DNA of 35,247 nucleotides from Haloferax prahovense DSM 18310 (GCF_000336815.1 NZ_AOLG01000056.1:146337-181583); one strand, 5' to 3'; counted from the first letter of the stretch, positions 16,675 to 26,266 are shown. Program-made: numbers and translations. Notes: generated from the letters alone by a model not told the origin.

Positions 16675-16932
16675 TCAGACGAATGTTAGTCGAGTCTCGT
16701 TCTCGACTCCCGCCCGCCCACTTTCACACCAAATCGATGACCGCGGCCCCCTTCCTATTCGCCAGTATCCCCAGATTACCGGCCCGTAATAGACGGTCTC
16801 GCTCTCGAATAGACAGATTCGGTCGGCGGAGTGGTCGTCGAAATCGCGGATGACCACGGACACGACAACCAATCCGACCGCGCTCGTCCGGTCGTCGTCT
16901 CGGACGCACAGAAAGTGGGGAGAATCCGTCAC
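16675..16932 (-). CDS. Possible small ORF or gene remnant, 85 codons
   Basis: A GTG-started frame (VTDSPHFLCVRDDDRTSAVGL...) shows haloarchaeal codon use and acidic character for about 55 codons. It then loses third-position GC bias (ending SGRAGVENETRLTFV). It may be a small real gene, a decayed gene, or chance. It is the only candidate in the 606-base gap between 16555 and 17160. Confidence 0.2.
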   Translation of the reverse strand: MTDSPHFLCVRDDDRTSAVGLVVVSVVIRDFDDHSADRICLFESETVYYGPVIWGYWRIGRGPRSSIWCESGRAGVENETRLTFV

Positions 16933-17053
16933 AGAGGCGAAATAACGCGTTTTCTCGCGGGGCAGCGTTATCGCGACCGACGGGCGAGGCGTGTCGAACC
17001 GACGGAGAGACCGACCGACGGCGAATCGCTCGAAGGTATTCGGACGAGCGACG

Positions 17054-17097
17054 TTAATTCTGTTATTTTATATATATATTTGTTTTTGTCATATTTG
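17054..17097. promoter_or_regulatory. AT-rich TATA island (TATATATATAT)
   Basis: About 40 bases are almost pure A/T, in sharp contrast to the surrounding ~65% GC. Either strand reads as a strong TATA element. No gene start is well placed on the + side before the SDR 3' end; on the - side a transcript would run toward the weak ORF at 16932. Confidence 0.4.
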
Positions 17098-17160
17098 ACC
17101 ACCAACTCGGTTCGGCCCGGTGCAACTCGGCACTGTCCGTGACCGCGGTCGGCCGGCGCG

Positions 17161-17886
17161 TCACCGGAGCATCGACCCGCCGTCGACCGTCAGCACCGTG
17201 CCCGTCACGTAGCCCGCGCCGTCGCAGAGGAACGCGACCACGTCGGCGACCTCCTCGGGCGTCCCGATGCGTTCGAGCGGGAGATCGGCGGCGTACTCGG
17301 CGAGCGCCTCTTCGGTCCAGAGGTTCGACTCGGTGAGAAGCGGCGTCTCGACGAGCCCCGGCGCGACGCAGTTGACGCGCACCTCGGGGCCGAGCTGTTT
17401 CGCCAGCCCCTTCGTGAGCCCGAAGACGCCCGCCTTCGACGAGGAGTAGTGGACGCCGCCGGTCGCGCTTCCGCGGAGGCCAGCGACGCTCGACACGTTG
17501 ACGATGGCGCCCTCGCCGCGCTCGACCATGGCCGGCGCGACGGCGCGGGCGACGACGTACTGCCCCTTGAGATTCACGTCGAGGACGCGGTCCCACTCGT
17601 CTGGGCCGAGGTCCGCGAGAGAGACGGCCCGCGAGATGCCCGCGTTGTTCACGAGCGCCGCCACGTCGGCAACCGATTCGACCGCCGCCACGGCGTCCGC
17701 GACCGCGTCGGGGTCGCGAACGTCGACCGCGAACTCGTGGACGCGCTCGTCGCCCCAGTCCGTCTCGCCGGCCTCGATATCGAAGCAAGCGACGTAGTCG
17801 TACTCCGCTCGGAGTCGCTCGACGACCGCCCGACCGATACCGCTGGACGCGCCGGTCACGACTGCCGCGCGCTGATTGTCCGTCAT
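17161..17886 (-). CDS. Short-chain dehydrogenase/reductase (SDR) 1
   Basis: A classical SDR of 241 residues, MTDNQRAAVVTGASSGIGRA. The cofactor loop TGASSGIG is at 11-18, NNAG at 80-83, and the catalytic Ser132, Tyr147 and Lys151 are in the normal YSSSK context. It ends with VTGTVLTVDGGSMLR, the usual SDR terminus. Asp36 after the second strand (CFDIE) suggests NAD rather than NADP. The open frame extends to 19473, but that part is antisense to two real genes; the ATG at 17886 has a TATA-like GTACTACGG about 27 bases before it. It oxidises or reduces an alcohol/ketone in the cytoplasm, and the substrate is unknown. It diverges from the LLM oxidoreductase, so the two may share regulation. Confidence 0.9.
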   Translation of the reverse strand: MTDNQRAAVVTGASSGIGRAVVERLRAEYDYVACFDIEAGETDWGDERVHEFAVDVRDPDAVADAVAAVESVADVAALVNNAGISRAVSLADLGPDEWDRVLDVNLKGQYVVARAVAPAMVERGEGAIVNVSSVAGLRGSATGGVHYSSSKAGVFGLTKGLAKQLGPEVRVNCVAPGLVETPLLTESNLWTEEALAEYAADLPLERIGTPEEVADVVAFLCDGAGYVTGTVLTVDGGSMLR

Positions 17887-18024
17887 GTGGTTCGGGAGGA
17901 CGCGAACCGTAGTACGTGTTGGGGTGGCGGCGAGCGGTACTGTCGCGGTCGAGAGTGGTTCGAGCGACGTGGTCGAGGCGAGTGGAGTGGTAACTGTTTT
18001 CGTGGTTGCGCGTGAGCCGTTCGT

Positions 18025-18978
18025 ATGCAGTTCGCAGTCAACGTTCCGACCAGCGCCGGCGACTCCGTTCACTCTCAGTTGGCGTTCTGCGACGAGATTT
18101 CGTGGGACGCGCAGGTCGAGTTCGCCGTGGCGATGGAGAACCTCGGCTTCGACGGCGTCGCCGTCCCCGACCACGTCATGACCGGCAGCGGCCCCACGAC
18201 GGAGTGTTTCGTCACGCTGGCCGCCATCGCCCGCGAGACGGAGAACGTGTACCTCTACCCGAAGACGGTGAACAACCACTTCCGAAACCCCGCGCTCCTC
18301 GCCAAGCAGGCCGCGACGCTCGACGCCGTGAGCGACGGCCGACTGAAACTCGGCATGGGTGCCGGCTGGAAGGAGAGCGAGGCGCGGGCCTACGGCTACG
18401 ACTGGCCGGACGCGCCGACCCGCCTCCGGATGCTCGAGGAGTCGATTCGGATGCTCAAGCGCCTGTGGACCGAGGAGACGGTCAGTTTCGACGGCGACTA
18501 CTACACCCTCGACGAGGCGATGTGCCGGCCCCACCCCGTCCGAGACCCGCATCCGCCCATCATGGTCGGCGGCGGCGGCGAGTCGTTCACGCTCCGAATC
18601 ACCGCACAGTTCGCCGACTCGTGGAACTTCTGGGGGCCGCCGGAGGTGATGCAACACAAACTGGACGTGCTCGAACGCCACTGCGAGGGCTACGGCCGGC
18701 CGTTCGAGGAGATAGAGCGCTCGTGGTTCGCGCGGTGTCTGCTCCGCGAGGACGAGGCGGAACTCGACGCCCTGCTCGACGAGCACTTCCCGCGGTTCAA
18801 ACCCGAGAACGTCGCCGACAGCGAGTACCCGCTCGTCGGCACGCCGGAGCAGGTCCGCGAGCGACTGGAGACGTTCGACGAGATGGGCTTCGGCGAGGTC
18901 GTCGTGGAGTTCGTGGACTTCCCCGAGACCACGAGCGCCGAGCTGTTCGCCGAGCGCGTCGCGCCGGCGTTCCGGTAA
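18025..18978 (+). CDS. LLM-class (luciferase-like) flavin/F420-dependent oxidoreductase
   Basis: A 317-residue TIM-barrel enzyme of the bacterial-luciferase-like family. Recognisable stretches are MENLGFDGVAVPDHVM (35-50), PKTVNNHFRNPALLAKQAATLD, LSDGRLKLGMGAGW-type sequence (SDGRLKLGMGAGWKESEARAYG) and PPIMVGGGGE. The last is the loop that binds the flavin phosphate. In haloarchaea, members with this signature usually use coenzyme F420, but FMN-dependent monooxygenases such as RutA belong to the same superfamily. The ATG at 18025 follows an AT-rich TAACTGTTTT at 17991-18000. It is divergent from SDR 1 and followed 96 bases later by the NodB-fold hydrolase on the same strand. The context suggests an oxidative step in breakdown of a nitrogen compound. 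Confidence 0.88.
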   Translation: MQFAVNVPTSAGDSVHSQLAFCDEISWDAQVEFAVAMENLGFDGVAVPDHVMTGSGPTTECFVTLAAIARETENVYLYPKTVNNHFRNPALLAKQAATLDAVSDGRLKLGMGAGWKESEARAYGYDWPDAPTRLRMLEESIRMLKRLWTEETVSFDGDYYTLDEAMCRPHPVRDPHPPIMVGGGGESFTLRITAQFADSWNFWGPPEVMQHKLDVLERHCEGYGRPFEEIERSWFARCLLREDEAELDALLDEHFPRFKPENVADSEYPLVGTPEQVRERLETFDEMGFGEVVVEFVDFPETTSAELFAERVAPAFR

Positions 18979-19074
18979 ACTGCGGGTCGGGAGTCCCCGA
19001 AGCGCTCCGCGCGGGTCGCACCCCGAGAGTGCGGCATGGAAACAGCTATCACATCTATTTTCGTACGTCGAAGC

Positions 19075-19899
19075 GTGACTCACCACAGCGTCTGCCTCAC
19101 CTTCGACTTCGACGGCGTCTCGTCGTGGATACACTCGTTCGAATCGCCGGACAGTCCGACGAAACTGTCGAGAGGACTCTTCGGCGTCGACGTGGGCGCG
19201 CCCCGCGTCCTCGACCTCTTGGACGAGTTCGGCGTCGAGACCACCTGGTTCACGCCGGGCCACACCATCGATAGCTTCCCCGAGGCCGCCGAGGAGGTGT
19301 GGAGCCGCGGCCACGACGTCCAACACCACGGCTGGTCGCACACCCGCCCGCGACAGTACGAGTCGCGAGAGGCCGAGTACGACGACGTGAAACGCGGCGT
19401 CGAGAGCATCGTGGACCTCACGGGTCGGCGGCCGACCGGCTACCGCTCGCCGTCGTGGGACTTTTCGACTCACACGCTCGGCATCCTCGACGAACTGGGC
19501 TTCGAGTGGGACTCAAGCCAGATGGCGACCGACTTCGAGCCGTACCGCGTCCGCGAGGAGTGGGCCGCGCCCGCCGACGCGCCGTTCGAACGCGGCACCG
19601 AGACCGACATCGTCGAGGTGCCCGTCTCGTGGCAACGCGACGACTTCCCGGCGTTCGCCTTCAACCGCGAGCGGGGCTACGCGAACGAGAAAGCGGTGTT
19701 CCGCCAGTGGCGCGAGCAGTTCGACTGGATGGTCGACAACGTCGACGGCGGCGTGTTCGTCCTCACGATGCACCCGCAGGTCATCGGGCAGTCCCATCGG
19801 CTCGCCCGGCTCGAATCGTTCGTCGAACACGTCGCCGACGCGCCGGGCGTCGCCTTCGAAACCGTGGACGAAGTCGCCGACCGATTCGGGTCGGCGTGA
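19075..19899 (+). CDS. NodB-fold polysaccharide deacetylase-family hydrolase
   Basis: A 274-residue carbohydrate esterase 4-type protein. It begins VTHHSVCLTFDFDGVSSWIH: Asp11 and Asp13 of TFDFDG, His85 and His89 of HGWSH, and the RSPSWD motif at 124-129 form the metal-dependent active site. No signal peptide is present, so it is cytoplasmic. That points away from cell-wall deacetylation and toward the PuuE/cyclic-imidase branch that opens C-N bonds in rings. I prefer the GTG at 19075 over the ATG at 19036. The protein then starts directly before the first strand, and CTATCACATCTATTT about 20-30 bases upstream can serve as TATA for a leaderless start. Allantoinase-like, imidase-like and peptidoglycan-like activities are all possible. 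Confidence 0.85.
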   Translation: MTHHSVCLTFDFDGVSSWIHSFESPDSPTKLSRGLFGVDVGAPRVLDLLDEFGVETTWFTPGHTIDSFPEAAEEVWSRGHDVQHHGWSHTRPRQYESREAEYDDVKRGVESIVDLTGRRPTGYRSPSWDFSTHTLGILDELGFEWDSSQMATDFEPYRVREEWAAPADAPFERGTETDIVEVPVSWQRDDFPAFAFNRERGYANEKAVFRQWREQFDWMVDNVDGGVFVLTMHPQVIGQSHRLARLESFVEHVADAPGVAFETVDEVADRFGSA

Positions 19900-19922
19900 G
19901 GGCGAGATAAAGACGGCGGCGC

Positions 19923-19927
19923 TTTTT
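19923..19927 (+). terminator. T5 tract after the NodB-fold gene
   Basis: GGCGGCGCTTTTTC begins about 15 bases after the stop at 19899 and touches the end of the convergent transporter gene. It is a weak U-tract terminator candidate. Confidence 0.35.
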
Positions 19928-22398
19928 CAGGAGTAGTGGTGACAGCTGACGATACGGTCGAGTTCGTCGGGCGAGTCCAGCGCCGGCACCTCGGAGGTAC
20001 AGACGCTGGGCTCGACGAACGCCTCGGTTAGGAGCGACGCGGCGTCGCGCCACGCGCCGTCGGCCGCGAGCGAGAGCGCGCGCTCCACGGTCGTACCGGC
20101 GTCGCCGGCGGGGAGGCCGTCTGGGAAGTAGGTCGCGCGAGCATCGTCGGCGACGACATCCGGGGACTCGCGCTGGACGGCTCTGACGAACCGGCGCACG
20201 CGGTCCCACTCCTCGTCGCCGAGGTCGAGTTCCGCCGGGGCGACGAGGCTCGGACACCGGGTGTGGAACCGGCAGCCGCTCGGCGGGTGAATCGGCGACG
20301 GAACGTCGCCGGACAGCGGGACGGTCTCGCGGGACACCCGGGGGTCAGGAACCGGAATCGACGAGAGTAACGCCCGCGTGTAGGGGTGTTTCGGCGACTC
20401 GAACAGGTCGTCCTTGTCGGCGAGTTCGACCAGTTCGCCGAGGTACATCACGGCCACGCGGTCGCAGACGTGGCGGATGACGCTCAGGTCGTGGCTGATG
20501 AAGAGGTACGTCAGCCCGAACTCGTCCTGAAGCTCTTTCATCGTGTTGAGCACCTGCGCCTGCACCGACGCGTCGAGCGCCGAGGTCGGCTCGTCGCAGA
20601 CGATGAAGTCGGGGTCGACCGAGAGCGCCCGCGCGAGGTTGACCCGCTGGCGCTGGCCGCCGGAGAACTGGTGCGGGTAGCGGTTGTAGTGGTCGGCGTC
20701 GAGGCCGACCGTCTCCAGCAGTTCGCGCGCCCGCGCCTCGCGTTCGCCCTCGTAGAGCCCGTGGGCCTGCATCGGCTCCTCGACGATTTCGCCGACGGTC
20801 ATCCGCGGGTCGAGCGACGCCTGCGGGTCCTGAAAGACGAACTGCATGCGCTTGCGGCGCTTGCGAAGCTCCTCTTTCGACAGTTCGGCGAGGTTCTCCC
20901 CGTCGAAGACGATGTCGCCGGAGGTCGGGTCGACCAACCGGAGGAGCGTCCGCGCGAGCGTGGACTTCCCGCAGCCGGACTCGCCGACGAGGCCGAGCGT
21001 CTCGCCGGGCAGGATGTCGAACGAGACGCCGTCGACCGCGCGAACGTACTCGCGGTCGACCGAGAAGGGAAGCAGTCCCGCGTCGCGGTCGAACCGGAGG
21101 CGGTCGAGGAAGCCGTCGCTCGCGTCGAAGTACTTCCGCAGGTCGCGCACGCTGAGCAGTGGGTCGGCGTCGGGGTCGAAGGTGGAACCGGTACCGGTGT
21201 CGGCGGCGTCGTCGGCCGAAGCGGAATCCGACTCGGCGGCGGCCGACCCGGAGGCGGGCGCGGCGTCGTCGAGCGGGACGCTCTCCCAGTAGCCCGCCTC
21301 GGCGAACGAGTCGTTGCGCAGGCACGCCGCCCGGTGCGGCGCGGCGGCGACTTCGGTGACGGCGGTTCCGTCGCCGGCCTGTATCGCCACGTCACCGTCT
21401 CCCTCGCCGCCCTCGACGACGAGTCGGGCGTCGGGGTGGACCTGCAGACACGCCTCTCGGGCGTGCGGACACCGCGTGTGGAAGCGACAGCCGCTCGGCG
21501 GGTTGATGGCTTCCGGCATGATGCCCTCGATGGGCGACAGACCGTCCACGTCGCGGTCGGGCCGCGGAATCGACCCGAGGAGCGCCTCGGTGTAGGGGTG
21601 TTTCGTGTCGTGAAAGAGGTCGTCGACGGTCGCCTGCTCGACGATTTCGCCGAGGTACATCACGGCCACGCGGTCGCATATCTCGGCGACGACGCCCATG
21701 TCGTGGGTGACCCAGACGAACGACGTGTCGTAGCGGGCCGCGAGGTCCTTCACGAGGTCGAGAATCTGCGCCTCGACGGTCACGTCGAGCGCGGTGGTCG
21801 GCTCGTCGGCGATGACGAGGCTCGGTTCGCACGCGAACGCCATCGCGATGAGGACGCGCTGGCGCATCCCGCCGGAGAACTCGTGGGGGTAGTCGTCCAT
21901 CCGGCGTTCGGCCTCGGGGATACCGACCTCGCGGAGGCGCTCGACGGCGATGGCCTCGGCCTCGGCCGCCGACACGTCGCGGTTGAGCCCGATAATCTCG
22001 CTCAACTGCTCGCCGACGGTGAACACCGGGTTGAGGCTCTCCGTGGGGTCCTGAAATATCATCGCGATTTCGCGGCCCCGAATGCGCTCGCGAATCTCGC
22101 GGCTCGACAGCATCTCGGGGTCCTGCCGCGGTTCGTCGTCGGGGTCGTCGCCGCGCTCGACGCCGACGAGCAGGTCGTCTTCGAACCGGACCTCGCCGTT
22201 GGCGATGACGCCCGGCGAGTCGATGAGGCGCATGATGCTCCGCGCCGCGACGCTCTTTCCGGCGCCGCTCTCGCCGACTAGGCCGAGCACTTCGCCGCGC
22301 TGTACCTCGAACGAGATACCGTCGACGGCCCGGACGGTCCCCGCGTCGGTGCGGAAGTGGGTGTGCAGGTCGCGGACGGTGAGTAGCGTATCAGACAT
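19927..22398 (-). CDS. Fused peptide-type ABC transporter ATPases (DppD-DppF fusion)
   Basis: One 823-residue chain contains both ATPases of a dipeptide/oligopeptide/nickel-type importer. Domain 1 has Walker A GESGAGKS (42-49), signature FSGGMRQR (174-181), Walker B LVIADEP (194-200) and switch His232. Its C-terminal oligopeptide-transporter segment is [14 protein letters not shown] (298-311). An Asp/Ser/Ala-rich linker spans about 375-410. Domain 2 has GESGCGKS (472-479), FSGGQRQR (578-585), FIVCDEP (598-604), His636 and a second [13 protein letters not shown] (704-716). About 95 extra residues lie between that motif and the family's usual terminal 'VSCHH'. In most bacteria these are two proteins. 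It is the last gene of the transporter operon, 180 bases after the permease. Confidence 0.93.
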   Translation of the reverse strand: MSDTLLTVRDLHTHFRTDAGTVRAVDGISFEVQRGEVLGLVGESGAGKSVAARSIMRLIDSPGVIANGEVRFEDDLLVGVERGDDPDDEPRQDPEMLSSREIRERIRGREIAMIFQDPTESLNPVFTVGEQLSEIIGLNRDVSAAEAEAIAVERLREVGIPEAERRMDDYPHEFSGGMRQRVLIAMAFACEPSLVIADEPTTALDVTVEAQILDLVKDLAARYDTSFVWVTHDMGVVAEICDRVAVMYLGEIVEQATVDDLFHDTKHPYTEALLGSIPRPDRDVDGLSPIEGIMPEAINPPSGCRFHTRCPHAREACLQVHPDARLVVEGGEGDGDVAIQAGDGTAVTEVAAAPHRAACLRNDSFAEAGYWESVPLDDAAPASGSAAAESDSASADDAADTGTGSTFDPDADPLLSVRDLRKYFDASDGFLDRLRFDRDAGLLPFSVDREYVRAVDGVSFDILPGETLGLVGESGCGKSTLARTLLRLVDPTSGDIVFDGENLAELSKEELRKRRKRMQFVFQDPQASLDPRMTVGEIVEEPMQAHGLYEGEREARARELLETVGLDADHYNRYPHQFSGGQRQRVNLARALSVDPDFIVCDEPTSALDASVQAQVLNTMKELQDEFGLTYLFISHDLSVIRHVCDRVAVMYLGELVELADKDDLFESPKHPYTRALLSSIPVPDPRVSRETVPLSGDVPSPIHPPSGCRFHTRCPSLVAPAELDLGDEEWDRVRRFVRAVQRESPDVVADDARATYFPDGLPAGDAGTTVERALSLAADGAWRDAASLLTEAFVEPSVCTSEVPALDSPDELDRIVSCHHYS

Positions 22399-22578
22399 TG
22401 GTCGTGGAGTGGTGGGGGGCGTCGGTGCGTGAGATGGGTGCCTCTGCAGAACCGCGAGAGCGAGTTCCGACGCCGTCCCGGGGAGGGAGCGATAGTTCGG
22501 CGGGCGAGCGAGCGGCGGAGACCGGGCTACTCCCGGCCCCGCGGCGGACGGTCGGTGAGACGTGTGGTCCGTTCATCG

Positions 22579-23562
22579 TCAGTCGTTCGACCGCGGGTCG
22601 ATTGCGTCGCGCAGGCCGTCGCCCAGCAGGTTGAAGCCGATGACCGTCGCGAGAATCGCGAGGCCCGGCCAGATACTGAACCACGGGTTGACGATCATGT
22701 ACTGCCGCGAGTGGGCGAGCATCTGCCCCCACGACGGCGTCGGGGGTTGGACCCCGAACCCGAGGAACGACAGCGACGCGACGATGAGGATGTTCACGCC
22801 GACCTGCAGCGTCGACTGGACGAGCACCGGCGCGAAACTGTTGGGGATGATGTGGCGGAAGATGATGTGGCGGTCGCGCACGCCGGCGGCCTTCGCGGCC
22901 TCGACGTACTCCATCTCCCGGACGCTCAACACCTGCGAGCGAATCAGTCGCGTGAACACCGGAATCGTCGTGATGGAGACGCCGACGATAGCGATGCCGA
23001 GTTCCTTGCCGAACGCGGACATGATTGCGATGACGAGGATGAGGAACGGAATCGCGTACAGCGATTCGACGAACCGCTGAAGCACGTCGTCCACCCAGCC
23101 GCCGTAGTAGCCGGAGACCGCACCGACGACCGTCCCGATGGTCATCCCGATGCCCGTCGCGATGAGACCGACCTGGACGGCGATGCGGGTGCCGTAGACC
23201 AGCCTGACGAGGATGTCGCGGCCGCGGTGGTCCGTCCCGAGCGGATGCGCCCACGACCCCGTCCCGAAGCTGTTTTCGATGCCAACCGGCGGAAGCAGGA
23301 TGGTGCTTCCCGCCGGGTCGTTCTCCGGGTGGTACCAGAACGTCGCCGCGAACTGGTAGTCGAACAGGTCAGCGTCGATAGTCGTCAACAGCGCGACGAG
23401 CGTCACGAGCCCGATGACGTAGAGGCCGACGCGCGACGCCGAGTTGCGCTTGAGCTGTCGAAGCACCTGCGAGGTGCGCGAGACGGCCGAGCGCTCGTCG
23501 GCGTCCGCGACGCCGCCCGTGCGGGCCGAGTCGCCGACGGCGGCCGTCGAATCACTCACCGG
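22579..23562 (-). CDS. Peptide-type ABC transporter permease (DppC-like)
   Basis: About 327 residues. The N-terminal cytoplasmic stretch (LRQLKRNSASRVGLYVIGLVT) leads into the first membrane helix. A large outer loop contains HPLGTDHRGRDILVRLVYGTRIA, the signature of DppC/OppC. Five further helices follow. The EAA loop reads EYVEAAKAAGVRDRHIIFRHIIPNS and contacts the ATPase. The end GFNLLGDGLRDAIDPRSND is typical. I use GTG 23562 (VSDSTAAVGD); the GTG at 23568 is an alternative. Either start overlaps the 3' end of the DppB-like gene, so the two permeases are translationally coupled. The substrate class (di/oligopeptide, nickel, glutathione or other amide-rich compound) is not fixed by sequence. 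Confidence 0.92.
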   Translation of the reverse strand, partial: PVSDSTAAVGDSARTGGVADADERSAVSRTSQVLRQLKRNSASRVGLYVIGLVTLVALLTTIDADLFDYQFAATFWYHPENDPAGSTILLPPVGIENSFGTGSWAHPLGTDHRGRDILVRLVYGTRIAVQVGLIATGIGMTIGTVVGAVSGYYGGWVDDVLQRFVESLYAIPFLILVIAIMSAFGKELGIAIVGVSITTIPVFTRLIRSQVLSVREMEYVEAAKAAGVRDRHIIFRHIIPNSFAPVLVQSTLQVGVNILIVASLSFLGFGVQPPTPSWGQMLAHSRQYMIVNPWFSIWPGLAILATVIGFNLLGDGLRDAIDPRSND

Positions 23563-24559
23563 CACCACCCCCGTAGGAGATGCGCGGGTCGATAACCGCG
23601 TACAGCACGTCCACGACGAGCACGCCGAGGACGAACACGATGGCGAAGAATATCGTCGTTCCCATGATGAGCTGGTAGTCCTGCGCCCGAACCGCGGTGA
23701 TGATGAGGTTCCCCATCCCGTTGATGTTGAAGACCGTCTCGGTCAGCACCGCGCCGCCGAGGGCGGTCGTCATCTGGATGCCGATGACGGTGAGCACCGG
23801 CAGTTGCGCGTTCTTGAACGCCTGTCGCCGGAGAATCGTCCGCTCTGAGACGCCGTAGGCGCGGGCGAGTTGGACGTAGTCCTTGTTGAGCACTTCGAGC
23901 ATCGACGACCGCTCGATGCGCGTGATGGCCGCCATCTGGAGCGTCCCCAGCGTGATAGAGGGGAGTACCAGATGCGACGCCGCAGTCACGAGCACGTCCA
24001 GTCTCGACGTCGCCCCGTCGACCGACGCGGGGTCGGCCCACGGCATGATGAGCCCGCTCGGCGGCAGGAGGTCGCCGTAGTACGCGAACACGATGATGAG
24101 CAGCAGGCCGACCCAGAAGCTCGGGGTGCTGACGCCGATGAGCGACGTGACGCGGGCGAGGTGGTCGTAGCCGTTGTTACGGTTCTTGGCGGCGAAGATG
24201 CCCAGCGGAATCGCGGTGCCGATTGCGAGGGTGAAACTCGACGCGAGCAGCAGCAGCGTCACCGGGAGCCGCTCGAAGATTTTCTCCGTCACCGCGACCC
24301 CACCGTAGTGGATGCTCGTCCCGAAGTCGCCCGTCGCAACCGCCGCGAGGTACCTGACGTACCGGACGTACAGCGGTTGGTCGAGGCCGTACTTCGCGCG
24401 GGCGGCCTCGATAGCCGCCGCGTCGGCGGCCGGCCCGACGAGGATGCGAACCGGGTCGCCGGGTATCGAGTTGATGAGGACGAACGTGACCGTAACGACG
24501 AACAGCAAGACCGGAACGATTTGGAGTAATCGCCGTCCGATGTAACCGGTTGTCGTCAT
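23552..24559 (-). CDS. Peptide-type ABC transporter permease (DppB-like)
   Basis: 335 residues, beginning MTTTGYIGRRLLQIVPVLLFV, the standard DppB/OppB start with the first helix immediately after it. The family motif FVLINSIPGDPVRILVG follows, then KYGLDQPLYVRYVRYLAAVATGDFGTS. The EAA loop is NKDYVQLARAYGVSERTILRRQAFKNAQLP, and TVFNINGMGNLIITAV precedes the last helices. It ends VLYAVIDPRISYGGG. It forms the membrane pore with the DppC-like partner. Its own TATA element (24583-24589) and a palindrome just upstream indicate that it can be transcribed independently of the binding protein gene. Confidence 0.92.
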   Translation of the reverse strand: MTTTGYIGRRLLQIVPVLLFVVTVTFVLINSIPGDPVRILVGPAADAAAIEAARAKYGLDQPLYVRYVRYLAAVATGDFGTSIHYGGVAVTEKIFERLPVTLLLLASSFTLAIGTAIPLGIFAAKNRNNGYDHLARVTSLIGVSTPSFWVGLLLIIVFAYYGDLLPPSGLIMPWADPASVDGATSRLDVLVTAASHLVLPSITLGTLQMAAITRIERSSMLEVLNKDYVQLARAYGVSERTILRRQAFKNAQLPVLTVIGIQMTTALGGAVLTETVFNINGMGNLIITAVRAQDYQLIMGTTIFFAIVFVLGVLVVDVLYAVIDPRISYGGGAGE

Positions 24560-24582
24560 GGGTGGAGTGGATGGGGAGTGAG

Positions 24583-24589
24583 CATATAA
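24583..24589 (-). promoter_or_regulatory. TATA element of the permease/ATPase operon
   Basis: Minus-strand TTATATG lies 24-30 bases before the DppB ATG (24559), the leaderless spacing. It gives the permease genes a promoter of their own, separate from that of the binding protein gene. Confidence 0.6.
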
Positions 24590-24594
24590 CGTTT

Positions 24595-24607
24595 GGTAAC
24601 TGTTACC
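24595..24607. promoter_or_regulatory. Palindromic operator candidate GGTAAC-T-GTTACC
   Basis: A perfect 6-1-6 palindrome lies directly upstream of the TATA element, over the BRE position of the DppB promoter. Related AACAGTTAC/GTAACTGTT sequences occur at 17989-17998 (LLM promoter) and 35129-35137 (FAH promoter). Confidence 0.45.
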
Positions 24608-24619
24608 GACAGTACAACA

Positions 24620-26266
24620 TCATCTGTCGACCGAGACGTTGTTGTAGCCGGTGAGGAGCCGCGGATTCTGCGGCGAGACCGGGTGGACCTGGAAGTCGCT
24701 GACGGCGGACTTCACGCCGTAAGAGTTCTTGTAGTTGAACGCGGGGAGGTGAACTTTGTCCTCCAGAAGCGTCGAGATGGCGGACTGGTAGAGCTGTTGG
24801 CGCTCGTCGCGGTCGGTCGATTCGCGCGCGCCCTTAATCTGCTCCATCACCTCGTCGTTCTTGTAGTAGACGCCCTGGTTCACGCCCTCGGACTCCTCGT
24901 GGAACAGGTTGAACATGAAGTCGTCGGGGTCGGGGTAGCGGACCCACCCGAGGACGTAGATGTTGTAGTCCGAGGCGTTGCCGGTGTACGCGCGGCTGAG
25001 CATCGCGCCCCAGTCGAGCCGTTCGACGTGGGCCTCGTAGCCGGCCTCCTTGATGCCGTTGGCGATGGAGAGGCCGATGTTCTCGCGGTTGTCGTCCGGC
25101 GGGACGATAATCTTCGCGTCCCAGTCGGCGGGGACGCCCGCCTCCTCGAACAGCGCCGTCGCCTGCTCGACGTCTTTGTCGTTCGGAATCTCCATCCACT
25201 CTTCGAGCGGCATGTCCCACTCTTCGACCATCGGCCCCGGAAGCGGGCCGTACTGGCGGAGTCCGGCCGGGTCGATGTAGCGGTCGACCGCGTCGTCCAT
25301 CGAGAAGCTGTAGTCGATGGCCTCGCGGACGCGCTTGTCGGCGGTCGGGCCCTCGTTGCAGTTGAACGCGACGTAGAAGTACCCGACGCTCTCGATTTCG
25401 GAGATGCTCGTGTCTTCGGTGCTCTCGACGGTGTCCCAGAGCCGGGGCGGAATCGTCTCGATGACGTCCACGTCGCCCGTCCGGAGGTTGGTGACGCGCG
25501 TCGTCGACTCCGTGATGGGCGTGAACTCGACGCCCGCGACGTTGGGCAGTTCGTCGCCCCAGTAGTCGTCCCAGCGTTCGAGCGTGACGTAGTTGCTCTC
25601 TTCCCACTCGACGAACTTGAACGGCCCCGAACCGATGGGCTGTTGGGTGCTGAACGCCTCTTTGTCCTCCTCGCGGACGGCCTCCGGCACGACCTGGTGG
25701 GTGAGGACGTGCTGGAACATCGCGTAGGGGTTCGAGAGGTCGAACTGGACCGTCGTCTCGTCGATGGCCTCGACCGAATCGATGACGCTAAAGATGCCCA
25801 AGAGGGGCGTCTCCTCTTCTATCGGCGCGCGGAACGAGTAGGCCACGTCCTCGGCGGTGACCGGGTCGCCGTTGTGGAACATCGCGTTGTCGACGATTTC
25901 GACGACGTAGCGGGTGTTGTCCCGCTCGATGGTCGGCATGCTCGTCGCGAGGTTCGGAACCACGTCCGTCCCCTCGCCGTAGGTGTACAGCTGACTGAAC
26001 ACCCGGTTCGCGACGAGCGCGTCGGGGTTCGAAAGCTGCGTTATCGGGTCGAATCGGACGGGGTTCAGCGACTGTCCGATGTTTATCGTCGCGTCGGGGC
26101 TCCCGGAGGTCGTCTCCGTCCCGCCGCTCGTGGTCGTTCCGCCGCCGCCGTCGCCCTCGGTCGTCGTTTCGGAACCGGAGTCGGACGTACAGCCGGCGAG
26201 TAAGACGGGTATCGACGCACCCGTCGCTTTCAGTATGTTTCTACGCGAGACACTCTCTCTCATCAT
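24620..26266 (-). CDS. Peptide-type ABC transporter substrate-binding lipoprotein (SBP family 5)
   Basis: 548 residues. The N terminus MMRESVSRRNILKATGASIP-VLLAGC is a Tat lipoprotein signal (twin Arg 8-9, lipobox Cys26; the second ATG at 26263 is equivalent). A low-complexity Gly/Thr/Glu linker (ETTTEGDGGGGTTTSGG) then tethers it outside the membrane. The mature part is an SBP_bac_5 protein. Recognisable stretches are NALVANRVFSQLYTYGEG-like DALVANRVFSQLYTYGEG, FHNGDPVTAEDVAYSFR, SNPYAMFQHVLTHQVVPEA and GSGPFKFVEWE. It captures the solute for the permeases encoded downstream. Family members bind peptides, nickel chelates, opines and other amides, so the ligand is not determined. It diverges from the creatininase-family gene. 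Confidence 0.92.
   Translation of the reverse strand: MMRESVSRRNILKATGASIPVLLAGCTSDSGSETTTEGDGGGGTTTSGGTETTSGSPDATINIGQSLNPVRFDPITQLSNPDALVANRVFSQLYTYGEGTDVVPNLATSMPTIERDNTRYVVEIVDNAMFHNGDPVTAEDVAYSFRAPIEEETPLLGIFSVIDSVEAIDETTVQFDLSNPYAMFQHVLTHQVVPEAVREEDKEAFSTQQPIGSGPFKFVEWEESNYVTLERWDDYWGDELPNVAGVEFTPITESTTRVTNLRTGDVDVIETIPPRLWDTVESTEDTSISEIESVGYFYVAFNCNEGPTADKRVREAIDYSFSMDDAVDRYIDPAGLRQYGPLPGPMVEEWDMPLEEWMEIPNDKDVEQATALFEEAGVPADWDAKIIVPPDDNRENIGLSIANGIKEAGYEAHVERLDWGAMLSRAYTGNASDYNIYVLGWVRYPDPDDFMFNLFHEESEGVNQGVYYKNDEVMEQIKGARESTDRDERQQLYQSAISTLLEDKVHLPAFNYKNSYGVKSAVSDFQVHPVSPQNPRLLTGYNNVSVDR

Noticed and set aside
17887..19473. Long minus-strand extension of the SDR 1 frame
   Set aside because: It is antisense to the LLM and NodB-fold genes, which have clear family motifs; the SDR N-terminal cofactor loop begins just after the ATG at 17886.
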